A DNA stretch of 5,895 bases from an uncultured Actinomycetes bacterium (GTDB taxonomy: Bacteria > Actinomycetota > Actinomycetes > S36-B12). The stretch's first letter is position 1. Every line of letters starts with the position of its first letter. Positions 1 through 5,895 of the stretch are shown piece by piece. The DNA lies in assembly GCA_903848435.1 (NCBI GenBank), contig CAINGG010000501.1, forward strand, positions 1 to 5,895, in the 5' to 3' direction. The position numbers were made by a program, and so were the translations under genes. A model generated the notes under the pieces. The model searched no databases and was not told the DNA's origin. It saw only the letters and a list, made by a program, of their open reading frames with translations.

Positions 1-1281
1 CGGTTGGATGCGCTGCGGGCCCTCGGTGCGGCCATCACCGTCGGGCATGCGGCAGCAGCCCTCGACTCGGCATCCGAGCCGCTGGCGGTCGTCGTGGCGT
101 CGACCGCCATCCCGCCTACCAATCCGGAGGTCGTCGAGGCACGTCGCCGCGGCATTCCCGTGTGGACTCGCGCGGAGGCGCTCAATGCGGTCATGGAGGG
201 ATCGATACCGATCGCGATCGCCGGGACGCACGGCAAGACCACCACAACATCGATGGTCACCGTCGCGCTGCAGGCCTGCGGTATCGATCCGTCGTTCGCC
301 ATCGGCAGCGAACTCCAGTCGTCAGGGACCAATGCCCACTTCGGGTCGGGCGAGTACTTCGTCGTCGAGGCCGACGAGTCCGATGGCTCGTTCCTGCAGA
401 TGACACCACTCGTCGGTGTCGTCACCAACGTCGAGGCAGACCATTTGGACCACTGGGCTCGCTATGAGGACATCGAGGATGCGTTCGTCCGGTTCTGCGG
501 CGCGACGAGCGAGCGGGGAGGCTTCGTCGTGGTGTGCGCTGACGACCCGGGTGCCCGCCGCGTGGGCGAGCGGGCGCGCGAGGGAGGGGTGCGTGTCATC
601 ACCTACGGCGAGGCGGCCGACTCCGACTTCCGCATCTCGCGATCCGCGGCGGATCCCACCGGCTGGTCCTTCGACGTCGTTCACCGTGGCGTGCGCCTGG
701 GGCGCATGTCATTGCGGGTGCCCGGGCGGCACAACGCGCTCAACGCGACGGCCGCTTTGGCCGTGGGCGCGAGCCTGGGACTGCCGATCGCGGAGTTGCT
801 CGAGGGCCTGGAGTCATTCACGGGCACGCAGCGGCGCTTCGAGCTGCGCGGACAGGTCGGGTCGGTGCGCGTGTACGACGATTATGCGCATCACCCCACC
901 GAGGTCAGTGCCACGCTGATCGCAGCGCGGGAGGTCGCTGGCGAAGGGCGCGTCGTCGTCGCGTTCCAAAGTCATCGCTACACGCGCACCGCCGTCTTCG
1001 CGCGCGAGTTCGGCGAAGCGCTGGGGCTTGCCGATGACGTCGTCGTCCTCGAGGTCTACAGCGCGGGGGAGACAGCGATTCCGGGCGCGAGCGGTTCGGT
1101 GATCGCGGCGGCCGTCCCGCTTCCCCGCGAGAACGTCGTGTTCGAGCCGTCCTGGGCCATGGTGCCCGAAAGGGTTGTCGCGCGCGTGCGTCCGGGTGAT
1201 GTCGTGATGACGATGGGTGCCGGAGACGTGGGCATGCTGGCGCCACAGATCGTCGAGCTGTTGCGCGGGCGCCTGGCGTGA
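1..1281 (+). CDS. murC: UDP-N-acetylmuramate--L-alanine ligase MurC, 5' end missing
   Basis: MurC is the cytoplasmic ATP-dependent ligase that adds L-alanine to UDP-MurNAc, the first step of the peptidoglycan stem peptide. The frame is open from base 1 and the reading already begins inside the N-terminal UDP-binding Rossmann domain (LDALRALGA...VGHAA). The true start therefore lies upstream; a TTG at 4 is only an internal Leu codon. Counting codons from base 1, visible family motifs are: ATP P-loop GTHGKTTTT (75-83); EADESDGSF (123-131), with the acidic residues typical of Mur ligases; TNVEADHLDHW (142-152); PGRHNALNA (241-249); TQRRFELRG (276-284); the DDYAHHPTEV segment (293-302); FQSHRYTRT (322-330); and the C-terminal TMGAGDVG. 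About 426 codons are present. With the P-loop normally near residue 115-130, roughly 40-50 residues are missing, including the GxGG nucleotide loop. It overlaps ftsQ by 4 bases, as in a dcw operon. No frame disruption was seen. Confidence 0.97.
   Translation, partial: RLDALRALGAAITVGHAAAALDSASEPLAVVVASTAIPPTNPEVVEARRRGIPVWTRAEALNAVMEGSIPIAIAGTHGKTTTTSMVTVALQACGIDPSFAIGSELQSSGTNAHFGSGEYFVVEADESDGSFLQMTPLVGVVTNVEADHLDHWARYEDIEDAFVRFCGATSERGGFVVVCADDPGARRVGERAREGGVRVITYGEAADSDFRISRSAADPTGWSFDVVHRGVRLGRMSLRVPGRHNALNATAALAVGASLGLPIAELLEGLESFTGTQRRFELRGQVGSVRVYDDYAHHPTEVSATLIAAREVAGEGRVVVAFQSHRYTRTAVFAREFGEALGLADDVVVLEVYSAGETAIPGASGSVIAAAVPLPRENVVFEPSWAMVPERVVARVRPGDVVMTMGAGDVGMLAPQIVELLRGRLA
1278..1281 (+). 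other. GTGA stop/start overlap coupling murC and ftsQ
   Basis: The ftsQ start codon GTG (1278-1280) and the murC stop TGA (1279-1281) share bases. No clear Shine-Dalgarno precedes the GTG (upstream bases are GC-rich without GGAGG). Reinitiation by ribosomes that terminate on murC is therefore the simplest way to translate ftsQ. The overlap is seen directly; the coupling is inferred. Confidence 0.75.
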
Positions 1282-1988
1282 AGCGCGTGCTCTGGGCTCT
1301 CGCAGTCCTCGTACCCCTCGTTGCCGTTGTTGCCTGGATCGGCTGGTTCTCGCCGTGGTTCGCCCTCGACACGGTGCAGGTGCGGATCACGTCGACGTCG
1401 GAAGCCGCGGGCCCGCTGACCACCGAGGAGGTGCAGGCCCTGGTCGACGTGCCGGAGGGCACTCCTCTCTTGCGCATCTCGCCGTCCGAGGTCGAGTCTC
1501 GGGTAGCGACGCTCCCGCAGGTCGCGGCGGTCACGGTTACCCGGGCCTGGCCGTCGACCCTTGTCGTCGACGTCGAACGCCGCCTGCCGGTGGCGGCAGT
1601 CCCCGCTGCGACCGGCGGCTACGACATCGTCGACGCGACTGGCGCCGTTGTTCGCCGATCGCCGACGGCGGTCGGCGGCGTCCCCGTTGTCCGCGTCGAG
1701 GGTGCAGGTCTGGAGGCTGCGATCGCCGTCGTGCGCGACATGCCTGATTGGCTGCGGGAGAAGGTCGAGGGCATCGAGGCCAGCACCCGCAACGACGTGA
1801 CCCTGCTGCTGCGCAATGGCTCGATCGTCACGTGGGGCTCCGGGGAGGACAACGCGTTCAAGGCCGAGGTGCTGCGGGTACTGCTCAAGGTCAAGGCCCT
1901 GCGATATGACGTGTCAGCACCTGGCACCCCCGCCACGTCGGACAACATCGAACTCCCGACCGCGTTCCCCAGCCCCGCTACTTCTTGA
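1278..1988 (+). CDS. ftsQ: Cell division protein FtsQ (DivIB family)
   Basis: FtsQ is a bitopic membrane protein of the divisome that links early and late division proteins through its extracytoplasmic domains. The 236-residue product has a very short N-terminus (MKR), one membrane segment at about residues 4-24 (Val/Leu/Ala-rich), and a POTRA domain at about 26-104. The POTRA domain includes the FALDTVQVRI strand and the conserved RAWPSTLVVDVERRLPVAA ending. The FtsQ/DivIB beta domain follows at about 112-215, closing with the typical YDVSAPGTP motif and a Ser/Pro/Thr-rich tail. The GTG at 1278 is chosen because the start overlaps the murC stop as GTGA, and no in-frame ATG, GTG or TTG was found from 1203 up to it. 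There is no strong Shine-Dalgarno, so translation is probably coupled to murC. Length is normal to short for actinobacteria. The cytoplasmic tail of about 3 residues is unusually short. The last 11 bases overlap the convergent binding-protein gene, and ftsZ does not follow. Confidence 0.93.
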   Translation: MKRVLWALAVLVPLVAVVAWIGWFSPWFALDTVQVRITSTSEAAGPLTTEEVQALVDVPEGTPLLRISPSEVESRVATLPQVAAVTVTRAWPSTLVVDVERRLPVAAVPAATGGYDIVDATGAVVRRSPTAVGGVPVVRVEGAGLEAAIAVVRDMPDWLREKVEGIEASTRNDVTLLLRNGSIVTWGSGEDNAFKAEVLRVLLKVKALRYDVSAPGTPATSDNIELPTAFPSPATS

Positions 1989-3111
1989 TGACGAACTCAC
2001 CCGCGTCGTCGACGGTGAGGATGAACATCGGAGCCTGGCGTCGGTTGCCCGAGTCGGGATTGATGGTGATGGTGCCGGTGGCGCCCTCAAAGCCCTTCGT
2101 CGCGAGCACCGCGGCCAGGACGTCTGCGTAGCGAGTGGTGCCCGCGCGCTCGATGGCATCGAAGAGCACGTAGGCAGAGTCGTAGGTGAAGCTGCCCCAC
2201 ACGTCCGGCGTCTTGCCGAAGGCGGCCTCGTACTGCGCGACGTAGGTCTCGGCGCCGGGGAACTGGCCCGCTGCTGGCACGCCGGAGAACGCGCACGACT
2301 GCGCGATAGTCACGCCAACCTCGGTCACGAAGGTGTTGTCGACATTGGCCAGGTTCATGAAGCACTTAGCGGTGGTGTTGGCGGCAGCGAGCGCCTCGGC
2401 GATCTTGGTGCCCTCGGGGTAGTAGGTGCTCGAGTAGACGACCTCGGGGTTGAGTGCCAGCGCCTCCGCGACGGCATCGTCGTAGTTGGAAGCCGTCGGG
2501 TCGAGCATGATCTGCACCACGTCGATACCGCGCTTCTCAAGGCCCTTGCCGGTCTGGTTGGCGACCGTCGTGGTGTAGGCCGACGGGTCGACCAGCATCA
2601 CGACGCGCTTCTTGGCGATGCTCGCGATGTAGGGGATCTCCACGGGTGAGGTCTGCGACACCATCGGCTGGGTCGTGCCGCCGAAGCCCTCGGTAGCCGT
2701 GGCCGACGTCATGCGCAGGGGGACGATCTCGGCCTCCATGTAGGCGCCGAGGTTGACCACGCCGACGGAGGAGTTGTAGGGGCCGATGACAGCGATGGCG
2801 CCAGCGGCGACCGCCTTGTCGACGGACGGCAGCGCATAGTCGGCGTCGGCGCGGTCGTCGATGCGCACGATCTGCACGGGTCGGCCGAGGACGCCTCCTC
2901 GCGCGTTCTGCTGGGCCACGGCCAGTTTGACGCCGCGGAGCATGTCCTTGCCGTTGGACGATTGCGAGCCGGACAGGGGCGCCTCGACCGCGATGACGAT
3001 CGGATCGACAGACCCGGCGGGCGCGCTGGCCACGGGGGCTGCCACCGCGAGGCCGGTCAGGCACAGGCCGGATGCGGCGATGGCGACGTAGAGCGAACGG
3101 CGCTGGATCAT
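1978..3111 (-). CDS. Exported ABC-transporter-type substrate-binding protein, LivJ/LivK-like (Peripla_BP_6)
   Basis: This is a 377-residue exported binding protein of the periplasmic-binding-fold type I family, whose ABC-transporter members capture branched-chain amino acids, amides, urea or aromatic acids. After a signal peptide (basic MIQRRS, hydrophobic 7-25, cleavage probably at 25-33), the mature part starts with the family strand PIVIAVEAPLSG (37-48). It continues with GVKLAVAQQNARGGVLGRPVQ (60-80, the 'AlaxxxxNaxGGvlGrpv' signature), a VIGPYNSS ligand-loop region (108-115), a second lobe from about 165, and the closing GATGTITINPDSGNRR (343-358). Cys250 and Cys273 could pair. There is no proper lipobox: Cys17 is preceded by SGL. 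The RRSLY stretch resembles a relaxed Tat motif. No permease or ATPase gene is adjacent. The ATG start is supported by AAGGAG four bases upstream. The ligand cannot be read from sequence; a sensor or enzyme-partner role is possible. Confidence 0.88.
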   Translation of the reverse strand: MIQRRSLYVAIAASGLCLTGLAVAAPVASAPAGSVDPIVIAVEAPLSGSQSSNGKDMLRGVKLAVAQQNARGGVLGRPVQIVRIDDRADADYALPSVDKAVAAGAIAVIGPYNSSVGVVNLGAYMEAEIVPLRMTSATATEGFGGTTQPMVSQTSPVEIPYIASIAKKRVVMLVDPSAYTTTVANQTGKGLEKRGIDVVQIMLDPTASNYDDAVAEALALNPEVVYSSTYYPEGTKIAEALAAANTTAKCFMNLANVDNTFVTEVGVTIAQSCAFSGVPAAGQFPGAETYVAQYEAAFGKTPDVWGSFTYDSAYVLFDAIERAGTTRYADVLAAVLATKGFEGATGTITINPDSGNRRQAPMFILTVDDAGEFVIKK

Positions 3112-3115
3112 GGAT

Positions 3116-3121
3116 CTCCTT
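3116..3121 (-). promoter_or_regulatory. Shine-Dalgarno of the substrate-binding protein gene
   Basis: On the minus strand AAGGAG lies four bases (ATCC) before the ATG at 3111-3109. It is the only strong ribosome binding site seen in the window and fixes the start of the binding-protein gene. The divergent oxidase gene has no such site. Confidence 0.85.
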
Positions 3122-3132
3122 CACACGGGGAG

Positions 3133-3149
3133 GCGAGCCTAGGCCTCGC
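3133..3149. repeat. Inverted repeat GCGAG-N7-CTCGC around CCTAGG
   Basis: Five-base arms (3133-3137 and 3145-3149) flank a 7-base centre containing the palindrome CCTAGG (3138-3143). It lies between the proposed minus-strand transcription start and the Shine-Dalgarno of the binding-protein gene, so it could form a small leader hairpin or be a protein-binding site. The symmetry is seen directly; the function is unknown. Short symmetric runs are common in GC-rich DNA. Confidence 0.35.
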
Positions 3150-3163
3150 ACACTGCCTCCGGC

Positions 3164-3169
3164 ATCGTA
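3164..3169 (-). promoter_or_regulatory. Candidate -10 box (TACGAT) for the substrate-binding protein gene
   Basis: On the minus strand TACGAT fits the actinobacterial TAnnnT pattern and matches TATAAT at four of six bases. It would start transcription near 3157-3158 and give a leader of about 46 bases that includes the GCGAG hairpin and the AAGGAG site. No convincing -35 box was found at the expected spacing. Confidence 0.35.
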
Positions 3170-3173
3170 TGGT
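3168..3173 (+). promoter_or_regulatory. Candidate -10 box (TATGGT) for the multicopper oxidase gene, leaderless
   Basis: TATGGT fits TAnnnT and lies 6 bases before the A of the oxidase ATG at 3180. That is the spacing at which the first transcribed base would be the A of the start codon. No Shine-Dalgarno precedes this ATG, which agrees with a leaderless mRNA, a common arrangement in actinobacteria. The hexamer overlaps the opposite-strand -10 by two bases. No clear -35 box was seen. Confidence 0.4.
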
Positions 3174-3179
3174 GCCGGC

Positions 3180-5895
3180 ATGAAGTCTCTGCCCTGGCTC
3201 GTGCCTGCTGCCCTCCTGGCCACCGTCGCTGCCACGCTCGTCGCCCCGCCTGCGGGGGGTGCCGCGGCGCCGGCGGCTGAGTCCGTGGCTGTCGCCGCCG
3301 CGAGCGAGGGTCCGGTGCTCCCTGAGCCTCCGCGCTACACCAGCGCCAATGGCGAGCTCCACCTGAAGGTGACGGCCACCAAGGTGACCGGACGCATCGG
3401 CAATATGACCTACAAGGACCTCCTCACCTACAAGACAGAGCTCGTCGGGGGCAAGGGCACCTTCAAGCCGGGAACGACGTCGCCCTATATCGGGCCCACG
3501 TGGGTCGTGCAGCGAGGCGATCGCATCGTGATCGACTACATCAACGACCTGCCGAAGTACACCTTCATGCCCGTGCAGGACGCAGGCGCCGAGCGCGTGC
3601 CGAGTTATCCGGTGCCCCAGCCACTGAGCCTGCACTTCCACGGCCTCGAGCTGTGGCCCTCGGGGAACGGCGACAACGTCCTGCTGTCGATCCCGCCCGG
3701 CCGGAGCAACCGCTACGAGATCACCATCGCCGATGACCAGTCGGAGGGCCTCTACTGGTACCACCCTCACATTCACGGCCTGGCCGACGCGCAGGTCTAC
3801 AACGGACTCGCGGGATTCCTCGTCATCGGGCGGTCGGACGGCAACTACGCCGAGTTCGACAGCCTGATCAAGCATGAGATGGCGCTGCGCTACAACGTCG
3901 TGAGTCCCAACGGCTACACCCAGGAGCTTGTCGACGCCCCGGCTACCGACACCTTCGGCACAGCCATGGCGCCGCGGGGCGACATGATCTACACGGTCAA
4001 TGGCGCACTGAATCCCCGCGTGCGCCTCAACTCCGCTGATCCTGCGAAGGGCCTCGCCCCCGAGAGCCAGGTCTGGGCGATGTCGAACATCACCGGCAGT
4101 GCCACCTACATCGTGGCGCTCGATGAGGTTGATGCGGCCTATGCCGACGACACATCCGTGAAGGGCACGCCCCTCGACCTCGTCATCGTCTCGATCGATG
4201 GCGATCCGATGCCTGCGCCCATCGTGCTGACCGGTGAGGACGCTGAGCGTGGCTACCTCGTGCCGCAGGGCGGGCGCGTGGCGATCCTCGTGCAGGGAGC
4301 CTCGGCGCCCGGCAAGGTCGTGCGCCTGCTCCAGGTGCAAAACCGCAGCGGCACCGGGCTGAAGAGCGCCTACGACTGGACCGAGCAGAGCTACATCGGC
4401 GGGTGGCGTGACTACACGCAGGATGTCTTCCTGAGCTCCTACAGCGACTACTCCGTGAAGACTGAGCATGTGCCCACGCCGACCGTGCTCACGCCCAATT
4501 ACGACACCGGCACCGAGGATCTGAGCAAGGAACCCGTGGCGCAAAAGCGCACGTTCATCTTCAACAACGTGTCCGATCCGTCCAAGGAGGAGCCGAACAA
4601 CTTCGGCGTCGACTTCAAGCTCTACCCCGATGGATCTCTCGCCCAGCCGCGCATCGGGACCGTGGAGGAATGGACGATCTACAACTACTCGCCGCTGCTG
4701 CATCCCTTCCACGCTCACGTGCAGGATGCGCAGGTCATGGAGGTGGTCTCGCCGGTCAATCCCGACTACGTCAATCCGGACGACGACTATGTCCCTTCGC
4801 AATACGTCACGGATATGAACCAGCCAGCGCCCTCGCCCTACGAGCAGGACGTGATCAATATCCCGCCGGCCCTGGTCGACAACGCGGATGAGGGCATGCC
4901 GGTCGTCGACGGCGATGGCGTGCCGACGCAGCCCGGCAAGATCGTGCTGCGCGTGCGCGTCAAGGACTTCCTGGGCTGGTACGTCGAGCACTGCCATCGC
5001 CTCCCGCACGAGGACCGCGGCATGATGACGGTCATCCGATCGATCCCGACCGATCCGCTCGTGGCCACCGTGAGCAAGGACGCATCTGCCGTGGTGACGG
5101 CGTACTCGTCCCTCACCTGGGATCCGGTCATGAAGGTCACGCCCTTCGCGGGCCAGGGCGATGTGAGCGTCGCCGTCGGCGATATCAACGCCGATGCCGC
5201 ACCCGACGTCGTCGCGGTCGGGGTAGTCGACGGCAAGGCCGTCGTCAAGGCCTACCTCGATGGCAAGGCGGGCTCGGTGCGGACCATCGGGCGCTACGCC
5301 GGCTTGGGCGATGCTCCCTCGATCGCGCTCACCGACATCGACGGCGACCACCGTGACGACGTTATCCTCGGTGCCGGACCCGGTGTCGCGCCCAAGGTCA
5401 TCGTCGCCTCCGGCGGCAGCGGCAAGGTCTACGGGTCGTTCCTCGCCTACGACAAGTCCTTCCGTGGCGGGGTGAGTGTCGCGGGCGGCATGCTCGAGGA
5501 GGGTGGGCGCAATTCGCTCGTCACGGGCTCCGGCCCCGGCATACGGGCGAAGATCGCGGTGTTCAACAACGATCTCTTCGGCGATGCCAAGGGAAATCCG
5601 GTCTCGGACAAGGAGATCGGCACGTTCAAGAAGGTCGCGTCCTACCGGATCGGCTCCAATGGCTACCGCGGCGGCGTCGATGTCGCGGTGGGCACACCGC
5701 GCGCCGCCCTCGGAGGGCTCGGGCAGATCGTCGCGACCACCTCCGAGGCCGGGCGCCTGGAGATCTTGTCGTTGGGCGGGGCGCACGAGGCGCAGATGCA
5801 CAAGCTCGGCTTCCACGAGATGGTCTCGCAGACCGGCGTGCACCTTGCCCTGCCCTATCGCGCCTTCGTGCAGCGCACGATCACGATGGCCCTGC
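3180..5895 (+). CDS. Secreted multicopper oxidase with C-terminal FG-GAP/VCBS-like beta-propeller, 3' end missing
   Basis: A frame of 905 codons runs from ATG 3180 to the window end without a stop. It encodes a signal peptide (MKS, hydrophobic 4-22, Ala-rich to about 41; Sec-like, no twin arginine) and then three cupredoxin domains at about 60-215, 225-440 and 450-620. All four copper motifs are intact: HFHG (H152, H154), WYHPH (H195, H197), HPFHAH (H508, H511, H513) and HCHRLPHEDRGM (H604, C605, H606, H610, with axial M615). A functional T1 plus trinuclear centre is therefore expected, oxidising a substrate and reducing oxygen to water outside the membrane. The motifs resemble bacterial laccase/CotA/Thermus-type oxidases. 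No Met-rich CueO-like insert was seen, and the substrate (phenolics, Mn, Cu, bilirubin-like) is open. From about residue 640 a repeat region follows and continues past the window. No Shine-Dalgarno is seen. It is divergent from the binding-protein gene. Confidence 0.93.
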   Translation, partial: MKSLPWLVPAALLATVAATLVAPPAGGAAAPAAESVAVAAASEGPVLPEPPRYTSANGELHLKVTATKVTGRIGNMTYKDLLTYKTELVGGKGTFKPGTTSPYIGPTWVVQRGDRIVIDYINDLPKYTFMPVQDAGAERVPSYPVPQPLSLHFHGLELWPSGNGDNVLLSIPPGRSNRYEITIADDQSEGLYWYHPHIHGLADAQVYNGLAGFLVIGRSDGNYAEFDSLIKHEMALRYNVVSPNGYTQELVDAPATDTFGTAMAPRGDMIYTVNGALNPRVRLNSADPAKGLAPESQVWAMSNITGSATYIVALDEVDAAYADDTSVKGTPLDLVIVSIDGDPMPAPIVLTGEDAERGYLVPQGGRVAILVQGASAPGKVVRLLQVQNRSGTGLKSAYDWTEQSYIGGWRDYTQDVFLSSYSDYSVKTEHVPTPTVLTPNYDTGTEDLSKEPVAQKRTFIFNNVSDPSKEEPNNFGVDFKLYPDGSLAQPRIGTVEEWTIYNYSPLLHPFHAHVQDAQVMEVVSPVNPDYVNPDDDYVPSQYVTDMNQPAPSPYEQDVINIPPALVDNADEGMPVVDGDGVPTQPGKIVLRVRVKDFLGWYVEHCHRLPHEDRGMMTVIRSIPTDPLVATVSKDASAVVTAYSSLTWDPVMKVTPFAGQGDVSVAVGDINADAAPDVVAVGVVDGKAVVKAYLDGKAGSVRTIGRYAGLGDAPSIALTDIDGDHRDDVILGAGPGVAPKVIVASGGSGKVYGSFLAYDKSFRGGVSVAGGMLEEGGRNSLVTGSGPGIRAKIAVFNNDLFGDAKGNPVSDKEIGTFKKVASYRIGSNGYRGGVDVAVGTPRAALGGLGQIVATTSEAGRLEILSLGGAHEAQMHKLGFHEMVSQTGVHLALPYRAFVQRTITMAL
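5154..5895 (+). repeat. FG-GAP/VCBS-like beta-propeller repeats in the oxidase C-terminus
   Basis: Five diverged protein repeats can be aligned on a hydrophobic strand followed by a turn position: GDVSVAVGD (turn residue 668), PSIALTD (719), GGVSVAGGM (771), GGVDVAVGT (839) and TGVHLALP (892). The spacings are 51, 52, 68 and 53 residues. The first two carry calcium-loop-like acidic patterns, DINADAAPD (668-676) and DIDGDHRDD (719-727). The later ones have lost them. This periodicity and the DxDGDxxxD loop are typical of integrin-like FG-GAP/VCBS propeller blades. Such propellers usually have seven blades, so more should lie beyond the window end. The third-to-fourth gap holds an extra segment at about residues 799-818 that is rich in charged and polar residues. 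Confidence 0.75.

Larger units (their letters stand above)
3159..3178. promoter_or_regulatory. Inverted repeat CCGGCA-N8-TGCCGG, candidate shared operator
   Basis: Perfect 6-base arms lie at 3159-3164 and 3173-3178, separated by 8 bases. The right arm is part of an 8-base palindrome TGCCGGCA (3173-3180) that runs into the oxidase start codon. The arms bracket the proposed -10 hexamers of both divergent genes, a position where a bound dimer would block both promoters. The repeat is seen; the operator role is inferred from its position only, and no regulator gene is in the window. Confidence 0.4.

Noticed and set aside
4..6. TTG at 4 as the murC start
   Set aside because: The frame is open to base 1, and the protein at this point is already inside the N-terminal domain of MurC, so the real start is upstream of the window.
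905..1534. Minus-strand open frame of 209 codons over murC and ftsQ
   Set aside because: It lies entirely under two well-recognised genes and its translation is Arg/Ser/Thr/Pro-rich without motifs, a GC-rich shadow.
1996..2019. Inverted repeat CTCACC-N12-GGTGAG just past the ftsQ stop as a terminator
   Set aside because: The arms are short, the loop is long, there is no T-tract on either strand, and it lies inside binding-protein codons.
1816..2649. Plus-strand open frame of 277 codons across the binding-protein gene
   Set aside because: It is antisense to a protein with clear family motifs, spans the ftsQ end in another frame, and has low-complexity Arg/Val/Gly/Asp composition.
3169..3183. 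Four-codon upstream frame (Met-Val-Pro-Ala-stop) ending in ATGA over the oxidase start
   Set aside because: It has no Shine-Dalgarno, and the better-supported reading is a leaderless transcript starting at 3180, which would exclude it. Such a short frame also arises easily by chance.
3108..5843. Open frame of 911 codons on the minus strand, antisense to the multicopper oxidase
   Set aside because: Its codons align exactly base for base with the oxidase codons. A stop on that strand would need TTA, CTA or TCA in the oxidase, codons avoided in GC-rich genes. The translation is His/Arg/Asp/Val-rich with no recognisable domain, while the sense strand has four intact copper motifs.

Overview
The window is GC-rich and densely coding, and it reads as chromosomal DNA from a high-GC Gram-positive bacterium (Actinomycetota). 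The main reasons are a murC-ftsQ pair of the actinobacterial division and cell-wall type, GC-biased third codon positions, a GTG start inside a 4-base gene overlap, and a short actinobacterial-style intergenic region. I cannot name a genus. No tRNA, rRNA, CRISPR array, insertion sequence or attachment site was seen.

Layout: (1) Positions 1-1281 (+) hold the 3' part of murC, cut by the window start. (2) ftsQ (1278-1988, +) overlaps murC by GTGA. Together they are the end of a division/cell-wall (dcw) operon. The ftsZ gene that usually follows ftsQ in actinobacteria is not there. (3) Instead a convergent gene for a periplasmic-binding-fold type I protein of the LivJ/LivK class (1978-3111, -) overlaps the end of ftsQ by 11 bp, tail to tail. 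(4) A 68-bp divergent intergenic region (3112-3179) carries a clear Shine-Dalgarno for the binding protein. It also carries two overlapping -10-like hexamers, one per strand, between the arms of an inverted repeat. (5) From 3180 to beyond the window end (+) runs a large secreted protein. It is a three-domain multicopper oxidase with all four copper motifs intact, followed by a C-terminal array of FG-GAP/VCBS-like beta-propeller repeats that is still running at base 5895.

How they fit: MurC (cytoplasmic UDP-MurNAc-L-alanine ligase) and FtsQ (membrane divisome protein) are housekeeping. The binding protein and oxidase are both exported and divergently transcribed from one short shared control region, so they may form a small accessory extracytoplasmic module inserted beside the dcw genes; that link is inference. 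The most interesting item is the oxidase-propeller fusion. Next are its probable leaderless start and the shared promoter architecture. A very long open frame antisense to the oxidase is explained by codon alignment and is not a gene.
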